Below are positions 8,070 to 15,026 of a stretch of DNA of 26,038 nt, in pieces. A program made the translations under genes and the position numbers. The first letter of the stretch is position 1, and each line of letters opens with the position of its first letter. The stretch is from CAZHPY01 sp964534705 (GTDB lineage Bacteria; Omnitrophota; Gorgyraeia; 2-01-FULL-45-10). The DNA lies in the NCBI GenBank assembly GCA_964534705.1, contig CAZHPY010000017.1:1-26038 (forward strand), in the 5' to 3' direction. The notes beneath the pieces were generated by a model that saw only the letters and a list, made by a program, of their open reading frames with translations, was not told the origin of the DNA and ran no database searches.

Positions 8070-9305
8070 TTAATCTAATAATGTATATGCGGTCTCCTCA
8101 TGCTGCGTTATATCCAGACCGATCACTTCTTCTTCATCTTCAACGTGCAAGCCCATAATAGCATCAAGCGCTTTTAACAATATGAACGTGACGGCGATCG
8201 AATAAGCCATTACCGCTATAACACCAGTTGATTGTATCATAAATTGACCCTGATTTCCAAAAAATAGGCCATTATTGCCGGCCGGATTTATTATCTTTTG
8301 TGCAAATAATCCTGTTGCCAGCGCCCCTACCGCTCCGCCTACGCCATGTACGCCGAAAGCATCGAGAGAATCGTCGTATGAGAATTTAAGCTTTATAATA
8401 GCTACAGCGGTATAGCAGAACAGCGCGGCAGCAATACCTATCAATATTGCCGATACAGGCGAAACAAATCCTGATGCCGGGGTTATCGTCGCGAGGCCCG
8501 CAACAGCGCCGGTGGCGCCTCCTAATAAAGTGGGTTTACCCGTAACCTTCCATTCTATCGCCATCCATGTAAGAGCTGCGGCTGAAGCCGCGGCATTAGT
8601 TGCCACGAACGCGTAAACAGCCAAACCGTTTGCGGCTAATGAACTGCCGGCATTAAATCCGAACCATCCAAACCAGAGCAAGCCTGCTCCTATTATTGTA
8701 AGGGGCAGGTTATGAGGCGGCATAGGCTCACGGCCATAACCGCGTCTTTTCCCGAGAAAGAAAGCGCATACCAGGGCAGAGATCCCTGACGAAACATGTA
8801 CGACTATCCCGCCAGCGAAATCCAATATACCGCGATTTTTTAACCAGCCGCCGTCTCCCCAAACCCAATGGCAGACCGGGTCATATACTAGAGTAGCCCA
8901 TAATAAGGTAAACACTACATATGTAGAAAACTTCATCCTTTCCGCGAACGCGCCTGTTATGAGCCCCGGAGTGATTACCGCAAACATCATCTGGTACGCC
9001 ATAAATAGAAGATGCGGGATCGTTGCCGAATAAACGGGATTAGGCTCTATGCCAACCCCTTTAAGGCCCATCCATGCCAAGCTGCCGATCAAATGTCCCT
9101 TGTCGGGCCCAAAGCTCAGGCTGTATCCACACAGCATCCATTGTATGCTGATAAGGCACAAAACAAAAAATGACTGCATCATTGTCGCAAGAACATTTTT
9201 TCTTCTGACGAGGCCACCGTAAAAAAGCGCCAATCCCGGTATGGTCATCAGCATAACCAGCGCCGTCGATGTAAGTATCCAAGCCGTATCGCCGGAATTA
9301 ATCAT
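8070..9305 (-). CDS. amtB: Ammonium transporter (Amt 1)
   Basis: This is an inner-membrane ammonium channel of the Amt/MEP/Rh family, 411 residues with the expected 11 hydrophobic segments. Conserved features are MAYQMMFAVITPGLITGAFAERMKF (Phe gate region), CHWVWGDGGW, LDFAGGIVVHV (structural Asp and first pore His), GWFGFNAGS, and DAFGVHGVGG (second pore His). The C-terminal tail ends in EEVIGLDITQHEETAY, the segment that contacts P-II in AmtB-GlnK complexes. I chose the ATG at 9305, which has GGAGG a proper distance upstream, over a TTG at 9326. It pairs with P-II 1 and has its own leader at 9356-9484. It is a close duplicate of Amt 2. Confidence 0.96.
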   Translation of the reverse strand: MINSGDTAWILTSTALVMLMTIPGLALFYGGLVRRKNVLATMMQSFFVLCLISIQWMLCGYSLSFGPDKGHLIGSLAWMGLKGVGIEPNPVYSATIPHLLFMAYQMMFAVITPGLITGAFAERMKFSTYVVFTLLWATLVYDPVCHWVWGDGGWLKNRGILDFAGGIVVHVSSGISALVCAFFLGKRRGYGREPMPPHNLPLTIIGAGLLWFGWFGFNAGSSLAANGLAVYAFVATNAAASAAALTWMAIEWKVTGKPTLLGGATGAVAGLATITPASGFVSPVSAILIGIAAALFCYTAVAIIKLKFSYDDSLDAFGVHGVGGAVGALATGLFAQKIINPAGNNGLFFGNQGQFMIQSTGVIAVMAYSIAVTFILLKALDAIMGLHVEDEEEVIGLDITQHEETAYTLLD

Positions 9306-9355
9306 AAAGGATCCTCCTTTGTTCAATTGCGTAACTAACTGTGTAAAACATATGC

Positions 9356-9438
9356 AAAAAAAATGCGCTCATTTTGGTAAGATTTTTCCAATATGAACGC
9401 CTGTGTTCCATTTTGGGTCTATCAGCACCGCATTGTGC
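9356..9438 (-). promoter_or_regulatory. ANTAR-type antitermination leader of amt1-P-II 1
   Basis: On the minus strand, hairpin 1 (9425-9438) has stem GCAC/GTGC and loop AATGCG. Hairpin 2 (9395-9408) has stem GAAC/GTTC and loop ACAGGC. The terminator (9356-9400) pairs GCGTTCATATTGG with CCAAAATGAGCGC, with one mismatch and one G-U pair, followed by eight T. Hairpin 2 overlaps the terminator's 5' arm. Both loops carry A at position 1 and G at position 4. Confidence 0.87.
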
Positions 9439-9454
9439 CTGCCACTGTTCTTAC

Positions 9455-9484
9455 TACAAGTAAAAACAGCGGCAGGCTGGTAAC
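9455..9484 (-). promoter_or_regulatory. Shared promoter element GTTACC-N15-TTACTTGTA (amt1)
   Basis: GTTACC (9479-9484) and TTACTTGTA (9455-9463) are 15 bases apart, just downstream of the P-II 2 stop. The 15-base spacer is unlike that of the other copies, so only the two end blocks are conserved. No good sigma-70 -10 box follows. Confidence 0.65.
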
Positions 9485-9491
9485 CTATGTT

Positions 9492-9833
9492 CTATCCTAT
9501 TGCTATCCCGTCTCTTTCACCGGTCCTTATCCTTACACATTCTGCAAGATCCAGTACGAATATCTTTCCATCGCCGATATTGCCTGTCCGTGCCCCTTTT
9601 GAGATGGCAGCAAGCGTTGGCTCGACAAATTTTTCATTTACAGCGATCTCGAGACGTACCTTCTTTAACAAGTTGCCGGTTTCTTTTTTGCCGCGATATA
9701 TCTCGGTCTTACCTTTTTGTCTTCCGCAACCAAGCACATTAGTGACAGTCTTCAGATAAATTTCGGACTTATCCAATTCCTGGAGCACATCTTCAAGCTT
9801 ATGCGGTTGGATCACAGCTATAACCAGTTTCAT
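9492..9833 (-). CDS. P-II family nitrogen regulator (P-II 2), lacks Tyr51
   Basis: This 113-residue P-II protein is very close to P-II 1 across its length. It has the same ends (MKLVIAVIQPHKLEDVL, and TGNIGDGKIF then VRIRTGERD). Its T-loop reads YRGKKETG, so Tyr46 is kept and position 51 is Glu instead of the modifiable Tyr. The start at 9833 has AAGGAGGAG upstream; an in-frame start 42 bases earlier overlaps the amt2 stop and lacks support. It follows amt2 by ten bases. Its likely partner is Amt 2, and mixed trimers with P-II 1 are plausible given the similarity. It ends the porin-led operon. Confidence 0.94.
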   Translation of the reverse strand: MKLVIAVIQPHKLEDVLQELDKSEIYLKTVTNVLGCGRQKGKTEIYRGKKETGNLLKKVRLEIAVNEKFVEPTLAAISKGARTGNIGDGKIFVLDLAECVRIRTGERDGIAIG

Positions 9834-9843
9834 TGTCTCCTCC

Positions 9844-11079
9844 TTAATCCAGCAATGTGTACGCGCTCTCCTCATGCTGTGTTATATCAAGCCCTATGAC
9901 CTCTTCCTCATCCTGCACTCTCAGGCCCATGACTGCATCAAGTACTTTGAGTAAGATAAATGTAACGGTCACAGCATATGCGATCGTAACGATAACACCC
10001 GTTGCCTGCGTAATAAATTGGCCGGGGTTGCCGAAAAATAGGCCGTTATTGCCCGCCGCATTTACTATTTTCTGCGCGAAAAGCCCCGTCGCTAACGCGC
10101 CCAGGGTCCCGCCTACGCCATGCACGCCGAAGGCGTCAAGGGAGTCATCATACCCGAATTTTAATTTTATTACAGCTACAGACGCATAGCAGACCATACC
10201 GACAAGAATACCTATAAGGATCGATGACAATGGCGTAACAAAACCTGCCGCGGGAGTGATCGCGACCAATCCTGCTACGGCGCCTGTCGCTCCGCCTAAT
10301 ATTGTCGGTTTACCTGTAATTTTCCATTCTATGATCATCCAGGTAAGCGCCGCTGCGGCTGCGGCAGTATTAGTGGCAATGAATGCCGCGACTGCGAGTT
10401 CATTTGCCCCTAAAGCGCTTCCGGCATTAAATCCAAACCAGCCGAACCAAAGCAGCGCCGCTCCTATTAAACACAAAGGAAGGTTATGCGGAGACATCGG
10501 TTCATGGCCGTACCCTCTTCTTTTTCCAATATAGAGCGCGCACACCAACGCTGAAATACCTGAAGAAACATGGACAACCGTACCGCCCGCGAAATCCAAC
10601 GCGCCTAGATTTCTTAACCACCCACCCGCCCCCCAAACCCAATGGCAGACCGGGTCATAAACAAGAGTTGCCCACAATAATGTAAATACGCAGTAGGTTG
10701 AAAACTTCATCCTCTCCGCGAAAGCGCCTGTTATCAAGCCGGGAGTAATAACAGCGAACATCATCTGGTATGCCATGAACAAAAGATGCGGGATCGTTGA
10801 CGCATAATCAGGGTTTGGCGCCATACCGACACCTTTTAACCCTATCCACGCAAAGCTGCCGATAAGGTGGCCCTTATCAGGTCCAAAAGCCAGGCTGTAT
10901 CCGAAAAGCACCCACTGTATGCTTATAAGGCACAGCACAAAAAAAGATTGCATTATGGTAGCCAGGACATTTTTACGCCTTACCAACCCTCCATAGAATA
11001 ACGCGAGCCCCGGAAATGTCATCAGCATGACAAGCGCGGTTGACATCAGAACCCATGCGGTGTCGCCAGAATTGATCAT
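9844..11079 (-). CDS. amtB: Ammonium transporter (Amt 2)
   Basis: This 411-residue ammonium channel is colinear with Amt 1 without visible gaps and is mostly identical to it. It keeps the Phe gate region (QMMFAVITPGLITGAFAERMKF), CHWVWGAGGW, LDFAGGTVVHV, GWFGFNAGS and DAFGVHGVGG. The C-terminal tail EEVIGLDITQHEESAY is the P-II contact region. The ATG at 11079 has AGGAGGAG about seven bases upstream; a TTG two codons earlier is less likely. It lies 14 bases after the small HTH gene and 10 before P-II 2, inside the long porin-amt3-P-II 3-HTH-amt2-P-II 2 operon. Confidence 0.96.
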   Translation of the reverse strand: MINSGDTAWVLMSTALVMLMTFPGLALFYGGLVRRKNVLATIMQSFFVLCLISIQWVLFGYSLAFGPDKGHLIGSFAWIGLKGVGMAPNPDYASTIPHLLFMAYQMMFAVITPGLITGAFAERMKFSTYCVFTLLWATLVYDPVCHWVWGAGGWLRNLGALDFAGGTVVHVSSGISALVCALYIGKRRGYGHEPMSPHNLPLCLIGAALLWFGWFGFNAGSALGANELAVAAFIATNTAAAAAALTWMIIEWKITGKPTILGGATGAVAGLVAITPAAGFVTPLSSILIGILVGMVCYASVAVIKLKFGYDDSLDAFGVHGVGGTLGALATGLFAQKIVNAAGNNGLFFGNPGQFITQATGVIVTIAYAVTVTFILLKVLDAVMGLRVQDEEEVIGLDITQHEESAYTLLD

Positions 11080-11093
11080 AGCCAACTCCTCCT

Positions 11094-11273
11094 TTATAAT
11101 ATGCCCAATTTTTCCCTTACTACTTTTGCGTATACTTTATTTATATGGCCTGTCTTAAGCCATCTTTCCAGCGTAGATATATGAATATCCAGCCTTTTTG
11201 AAAGGTCGTGCAGCGTATATTTGTTCTCATCCTTTAACCTTTGAAGTTTCATGATAAGATCTGTGTCTATCAT
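11094..11273 (-). CDS. Small HTH DNA-binding protein, 59 residues
   Basis: This short gene fills the space between P-II 3 and amt2. It starts at the ATG that directly follows the P-II 3 stop (TAG then ATG, no gap) and ends just before the ribosome site of amt2. The protein begins MIDTDLIMKLQRLKDENK and continues YTLHDLSKRLDIHISTLERWLKTG, a helix-turn-helix of the Xre/MerR-like type: LSKRLDI as first helix, STLERW as recognition helix. It ends VVREKLGIL. It has no sensor domain. An operon regulator or P-II partner are both possible; nothing in the sequence decides. Open frame, operon packing and HTH pattern support it as real, although it is very short. Confidence 0.75.
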   Translation of the reverse strand: MIDTDLIMKLQRLKDENKYTLHDLSKRLDIHISTLERWLKTGHINKVYAKVVREKLGIL

Positions 11274-11612
11274 CTAGATCGCTATCTCCCCTTTTTCTCC
11301 GGTACGTATACGCACCACGTCTTCTATGTTAGAAATAAATATCTTTCCGTCGCCGATATCGCCTGTCTTAGCCTCGTTCAGTATGGTTTTTACTATACGA
11401 TCAAGGTCCTTATCCTTAACAATAACTTCGATCTTTATTTTCGGCAGCAATTCTAACCTGTATTTTTCGCCTCTCCATTGCTGTACTACCCCTTTCTGTT
11501 TTCCATGCCCTTCGATCTCACTTATCATTAATCCGCCGCAGCCCGCTTTTTCCAGGGCATTGCGGACAACATCAAGTTTTTCAGGACGGACTATAGCTTC
11601 TATTTTTTTCAT
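11274..11612 (-). CDS. P-II family nitrogen regulator (P-II 3), with Tyr51
   Basis: This 112-residue P-II protein (MKKIEAIVRPEKLDVVRNALEKAG) belongs to a different branch from P-II 1 and 2. The T-loop reads GKQKGVVQQWRGEKYRLELLPKIKIEVIV. Position 46 is Trp, while Tyr51, the classical uridylylation site, is present. The B-loop TGDIGDGKIFISNIEDVVRIRTGEKG is canonical. AAGGAGG precedes the ATG. It follows amt3 by 35 bases, so Amt 3 is its probable partner. Together with the other two, the island holds three amt/P-II pairs with two kinds of T-loop. Confidence 0.94.
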   Translation of the reverse strand: MKKIEAIVRPEKLDVVRNALEKAGCGGLMISEIEGHGKQKGVVQQWRGEKYRLELLPKIKIEVIVKDKDLDRIVKTILNEAKTGDIGDGKIFISNIEDVVRIRTGEKGEIAI

Positions 11613-11647
11613 ATAACTACCTCCTTGTAAGGCTGCACAAATGATAA

Positions 11648-12979
11648 CTAAGAATTATCACTATTTATCCCTGAGAATGAATAAGAAGGCTTGCGGCTAA
11701 TGAATTCCGGATAAGCCGAGTTACCATGTTCGCCGATGTCCAACCCTTCTATCTCTTCCTGTAGGCTTACCCTGAGACCCATCACGTATTTTATAACTGT
11801 CCACGTTACCATTGATATTGTGAAAACAAACATTCCTGTCGCAAGGACACCGCTGACCTGTGCCATAAGCAGCTTTGTCCCTCCGCCAAAAAATACCCCG
11901 TTCCCGGTAGCCGTACCGGTAATTTTGTCTTGAGCAAAAAGCCCGACACATAAGGTGCCAAACACGCCATTGACTAAATGAACGGACAAGGCGCCTACCG
12001 GGTCGTCTAATTTTAGCCTGTCAAACCCGATAACTGCCAATACCACAAGGATGCCAGCGACCAGGCCGATCAAAATAGAGCTGGTAACGCTGACAAAGGC
12101 GCATGGAGCTGTTATTGCCACTAATCCCGCGAGGCAGCCGTTCAATGTCATGCCAAGATCGGGCTTACCTAATAATATCCATGATATTATGGTCGCGCTT
12201 AATATAGCGGCCGCTGCGGCCGTATTTGTTGTTATGGCAACATGCGCTATGGCTACGGGATCGGCTGCCATCGTAGATCCAGGGTTAAAACCGAACCATC
12301 CAAGCCATAGGACGAACGTTCCTATCGTTGCTATAGGTATGTTATGCCCGGGGATCGGATTTATTTTTCCATTTGCAGAATATTTTCCGAATCTTGGGCC
12401 AAGGATCATAACTCCAGCCAGCGCCGCCCACCCGCCGACAGAGTGCACAACAGTAGAACCGGCAAAGTCGAACATGCCCAATTTGGACAGAAAACCGCCG
12501 CCCCATATCCAGTGCCCTACTATAGGATAGATAAACATGGTCATGATAAACGAAAATACGATGAATGAAGCGTACTTTATCCTTTCCGCAACCGCGCCTG
12601 AAACGATAGTGGCCGCAGTACCGGCAAATACGAGTTGAAAGAAAAATTTTGCCATCAAAGGAACTCCGGTCCATGATAGGGCGGAGTAAACCCCCTTGTA
12701 AGCCTCCCCGGTAGCCGGGGAATTATCCGCTCCGCCAAGGAAAAACAAGCCTTTCAAGCCTATAAAGGGATTTCCGTCACCAAACATCAGGCCGTAACCA
12801 AGAGCCAGAAATCCTATAGAGGCTACCGCGAATACTACAAAATTTTTCGATAGGATGTTTACGCAGTTCTTAACTCTCGCAAAACCGGCCTCGACCATCG
12901 CGAATCCCATATTCATAAAAAAGACGAGCATCGCTGTAATTAAAACCCATAACGTATCAAGAACAATTTTTGTATCCAT
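11648..12979 (-). CDS. amt: Ammonium transporter (Amt 3), divergent subfamily
   Basis: This 443-residue Amt channel is clearly more distant from Amt 1 and 2 than they are from each other. The N-terminus DTLWVLITAMLVFFMNMGFAMVEAGFARVKN is typical of the Amt1-like bacterial/archaeal branch. Core motifs are FQLVFAGTAATIVSGAVAERIKY, GHWIWGGGF, FDFAGSTVVHSVGG (first pore His), GWFGFNPGST and GALSVHLVNG (second pore His). The tail QEEIEGLDIGEHGNSAYPEF is the P-II docking segment, followed by a Ser-rich end absent from the other two. AAAGGAGG precedes the ATG. It sits between the porin gene and P-II 3. Confidence 0.95.
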   Translation of the reverse strand: MDTKIVLDTLWVLITAMLVFFMNMGFAMVEAGFARVKNCVNILSKNFVVFAVASIGFLALGYGLMFGDGNPFIGLKGLFFLGGADNSPATGEAYKGVYSALSWTGVPLMAKFFFQLVFAGTAATIVSGAVAERIKYASFIVFSFIMTMFIYPIVGHWIWGGGFLSKLGMFDFAGSTVVHSVGGWAALAGVMILGPRFGKYSANGKINPIPGHNIPIATIGTFVLWLGWFGFNPGSTMAADPVAIAHVAITTNTAAAAAILSATIISWILLGKPDLGMTLNGCLAGLVAITAPCAFVSVTSSILIGLVAGILVVLAVIGFDRLKLDDPVGALSVHLVNGVFGTLCVGLFAQDKITGTATGNGVFFGGGTKLLMAQVSGVLATGMFVFTISMVTWTVIKYVMGLRVSLQEEIEGLDIGEHGNSAYPEFISRKPSYSFSGINSDNS

Positions 12980-13002
12980 AGAACCGCCTCCTTTGCCTAT
13001 TG

Positions 13003-14328
13003 TTAAAACTTGTAAATGATCTCCGCCATGAGGGTGCTTTGATTATTAGCGGTCGTCTTATCCTTGAAGAACACCTGATCGCTGGCCTTGTCATATCTAT
13101 ACTCCAATCTTGCGATCATATTTTTAAATACCTTGAACTCACTTGTAAATGTATATTCAAATAGTCCGAGATGGTCTATCCCTCCATTATTCACAAACAC
13201 GCCTGTTCTTACGCCTTGCGCATCATAGAAGTATTCGGCTCTTGCGGCCAAGGACCACCAGTCGTATATGTCGTACTTAGCATATACGGCAAGCCCCTGC
13301 CACGACGCATCCTTGTCATCCAACCCGGTAGCCGTTGCTGTATCTCCGCTGCTGGGCAGATACATAGCGCCGTTCTTTTCCCATCCATAGTCATAGTTTG
13401 CCTTTAAAGCCAATTTGTCCGTAGCCTGGTAACTAACCACGATATCTATAAGATTCCTGAAATCGTTGTTAGAATCGAACCTTTCGGGCCCAAACATACC
13501 GTTTATAGTAAATGCCAGCTTATCAGTCGGATAATAATTGATCTCTGCCTCAACGCTCTTACCTCTATTATTATCAACCGCGTTATCCCACCCGTTTACT
13601 ATACCTATATATCCGTCAACCGGGATATTTTCAAACGGCTTCCAGTATACCTTTACACCTGTGTGCGTGAACGGTATGGCATAAGTAAAAAGAAAAGATC
13701 TTGAGAAGTTCCAGTTGTATGGAGACTCAATGACTTCAGCTCCGTGCATAGTAACATATTTACCGGCGTATATTTTGAGATCGTTCATAAAAGGCAGAGT
13801 TAATGGGACATAGAGCTGTGCGAATGCCTCTTCCAGGTCAAATTCATCCCCTGCGTTCCCCAGGCCATTCGCATGAATGAATTTTGCGTCATTGCCCGCG
13901 TCAAGCTTAACCCTGAATCCGATAGGCGAATCTTTGCTTACCGGCTTTTCGAGGCTCAGCTGTGCCATGTTAAGTAAAAATCCGTTCGCATCATTATCGA
14001 ATAATCTAAGGTTATTTGTCCTCGGGTTTGGCGCGACCGGCGTATTGGTATTGAACGTGTAGGATGTGTCAACGTAGCCGTGGACTTCGATCCCTTTAGC
14101 GATGGCAGTTATGGCTTGTGGTATACCGGTTTCTATCGATGGCTTTTCCGCCGTCACTGGCCCGGCTTCCTTCTCCTGCAATCTTGACTCCAAGGCGATC
14201 AGCCTGTCTTTCAATGCCGCAACCTCAGCCTTTAGATCGCCGATCTCATCGGCATGCAGATAAGGGCATTGCGAATATATAAGTAAAAATGCCAATATTA
14301 ATGAGGCGCCCACTTTAATTAATCTCAT
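13003..14328 (-). CDS. Outer-membrane beta-barrel porin (OmpL/bbp2-like)
   Basis: This 441-residue protein has a signal peptide (MRLIKVGASLILAFLLIYSQ, cleavage near LHADE). A short coiled coil follows (IGDLKAEVAALKDRLIALESRLQ, about residues 28-52), and then a long stretch of alternating polar/aromatic strands. It ends IYKF, with the terminal Phe typical of proteins inserted by BAM. Phrases such as EEAFAQLYVPL, LKIYAGKYVTMHGAEVIESP and GIVNGWDN fit the putative beta-barrel porin-2 family. GGGGGG lies just before the ATG. As first gene of the amt3/P-II 3/HTH/amt2/P-II 2 operon, it probably lets small nitrogen compounds through the outer membrane under nitrogen limitation. The substrate is not visible from sequence. 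Confidence 0.85.
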   Translation of the reverse strand: MRLIKVGASLILAFLLIYSQCPYLHADEIGDLKAEVAALKDRLIALESRLQEKEAGPVTAEKPSIETGIPQAITAIAKGIEVHGYVDTSYTFNTNTPVAPNPRTNNLRLFDNDANGFLLNMAQLSLEKPVSKDSPIGFRVKLDAGNDAKFIHANGLGNAGDEFDLEEAFAQLYVPLTLPFMNDLKIYAGKYVTMHGAEVIESPYNWNFSRSFLFTYAIPFTHTGVKVYWKPFENIPVDGYIGIVNGWDNAVDNNRGKSVEAEINYYPTDKLAFTINGMFGPERFDSNNDFRNLIDIVVSYQATDKLALKANYDYGWEKNGAMYLPSSGDTATATGLDDKDASWQGLAVYAKYDIYDWWSLAARAEYFYDAQGVRTGVFVNNGGIDHLGLFEYTFTSEFKVFKNMIARLEYRYDKASDQVFFKDKTTANNQSTLMAEIIYKF

Positions 14329-14350
14329 ACTCCCCCCGTTTTTATAAAAT

Positions 14351-14457
14351 AAAAAAGCGTCTTTTAATCCACTTGGAATGAAAAGACGCCTCCGTCTTAA
14401 AATAAATAAGCGTTCTCTTACGGAGAACGCCTTTGTCTATTAACACTTCTATGTGTT
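14351..14457 (-). promoter_or_regulatory. Tandem ANTAR-type leader with two terminators (porin operon)
   Basis: In transcription order, hairpin 1 (14442-14457) has stem AACAC/GTGTT and loop ATAGAA. Hairpin 2 (14426-14437) is weak, GAC/GTT with loop AAAGGC. Terminator 1 (14399-14430) has stem GCGTTCTC/GAGAACGC and a T-rich tail with interruptions. Hairpin 3 (14383-14398) has stem AAGAC/GTCTT and loop GGAGGC. Terminator 2 (14351-14389) has stem GCGTCTTTT/AAAAGACGC and six T. Hairpin 2 overlaps terminator 1, and hairpin 3 overlaps terminator 2. Every loop has G at position 4. Confidence 0.82.
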
Positions 14458-14470
14458 TTGGTACCATGTA

Positions 14471-14500
14471 TACAAGTAAAAATCTTTTAATTTTGGTAAC
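14471..14500 (-). promoter_or_regulatory. Shared promoter element GTTACC-N15-TTACTTGTA (porin operon)
   Basis: GTTACC (14495-14500) lies in the last codons of the sigma factor gene, and TTACTTGTA (14471-14479) lies beyond its stop, 15 bases apart. Because the first block sits inside coding sequence, its conservation there is less likely to be accidental. Confidence 0.65.
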
Positions 14501-15026
14501 CTCCTCCGATCTCTTTTTCCAGGCATCTGCATTTTTTCTGTATTTTATGCCTTAATTTTACTACCGCAACATGCGAAATGCCCAGTCTTACCCCTATTTC
14601 TCTTGTGGTAAGGCCGGTCATGAACATCTCTATGACTTCTAGTTCGCGTTTCTCAAGCCCGATTCTGCCAAGCTCTTCAGATAATGTCTCTTTCTCCGCC
14701 AGTTCTGCCGGAGATCTGCCATCTGCCGGGATGACCTCCCCCAGCATGGTCCCGTCATCATCTATAGGGTTTTCCAGGCTTAAGGTCTTTGTTTTATCCA
14801 TGGCCACCCTTATATAATTCTTTAAGTGGTAGTAACACCCCTGCAGTATATAGCTGTCCGTCTTGTCACAAAGCTTTCCTTCCCGGAACCGGGCCCACAG
14901 GTGGATAAGCGCTTCCTGGCACAGGTCGTCATCGTTAAAGAACGCGAAATGGCCGTTCAGCTTATGAGTTATCCTCTTTAGCGTAGGTGTAAGCCTTGCA
15001 ATTATCTGTTCAAAGTTATTTTTCAT
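14487..15026 (-). CDS. ECF-like sigma-70 family RNA polymerase sigma factor
   Basis: This 179-residue protein has the two-domain layout of ECF sigma factors. Region 2 (about residues 30-85) contains DDLCQEALIHLWARF and a long helix ending NYIRVAMDKTKTLSLE. Region 4 (about 120-170) contains LEKRELEVIEMFMTGLTTREIGVRLGISHVAVVKLRHKIQKKC, a helix-turn-helix for the -35 box. No anti-sigma factor gene is adjacent. It follows nadE by 87 bases and ends inside the promoter of the porin operon. Its ATG abuts the T-run of a terminator hairpin, and the only Shine-Dalgarno-like sequence (AGAGGG) is in the 3' arm of that hairpin, so expression may be controlled by folding. I infer it may read the element GTTACC-N15-TTACTTGTA. 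A LuxR-like regulator is a weaker alternative. Confidence 0.82.
   Translation of the reverse strand: MKNNFEQIIARLTPTLKRITHKLNGHFAFFNDDDLCQEALIHLWARFREGKLCDKTDSYILQGCYYHLKNYIRVAMDKTKTLSLENPIDDDGTMLGEVIPADGRSPAELAEKETLSEELGRIGLEKRELEVIEMFMTGLTTREIGVRLGISHVAVVKLRHKIQKKCRCLEKEIGGGYQN

Noticed and set aside
7726..8073. A plus-strand open frame opposite P-II 1, with a similar one opposite P-II 2
   Set aside because: Both are antisense shadows of conserved P-II genes. They look alike only because the P-II genes are duplicates.
5260..9408. The repeated GAAC...GTTC blocks considered as CRISPR or mobile-element repeats
   Set aside because: They are single inverted repeats in leaders, always before a terminator and a gene. 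There is no array, no spacer series and no transposase.
9429..9444. A sigma-54-like GG-N10-GC arrangement (TGGCAGG...TGCG, minus strand) before amt1
   Set aside because: The bases are explained by antitermination hairpin 1 and the spacing is not repeated in the other leaders. No sigma-54 activator is encoded in the window.
12342..12674. Minus-strand open frame of 110 codons inside amt3 in another frame
   Set aside because: It lies wholly inside a well-conserved transporter gene, has no ribosome site and has no domain.
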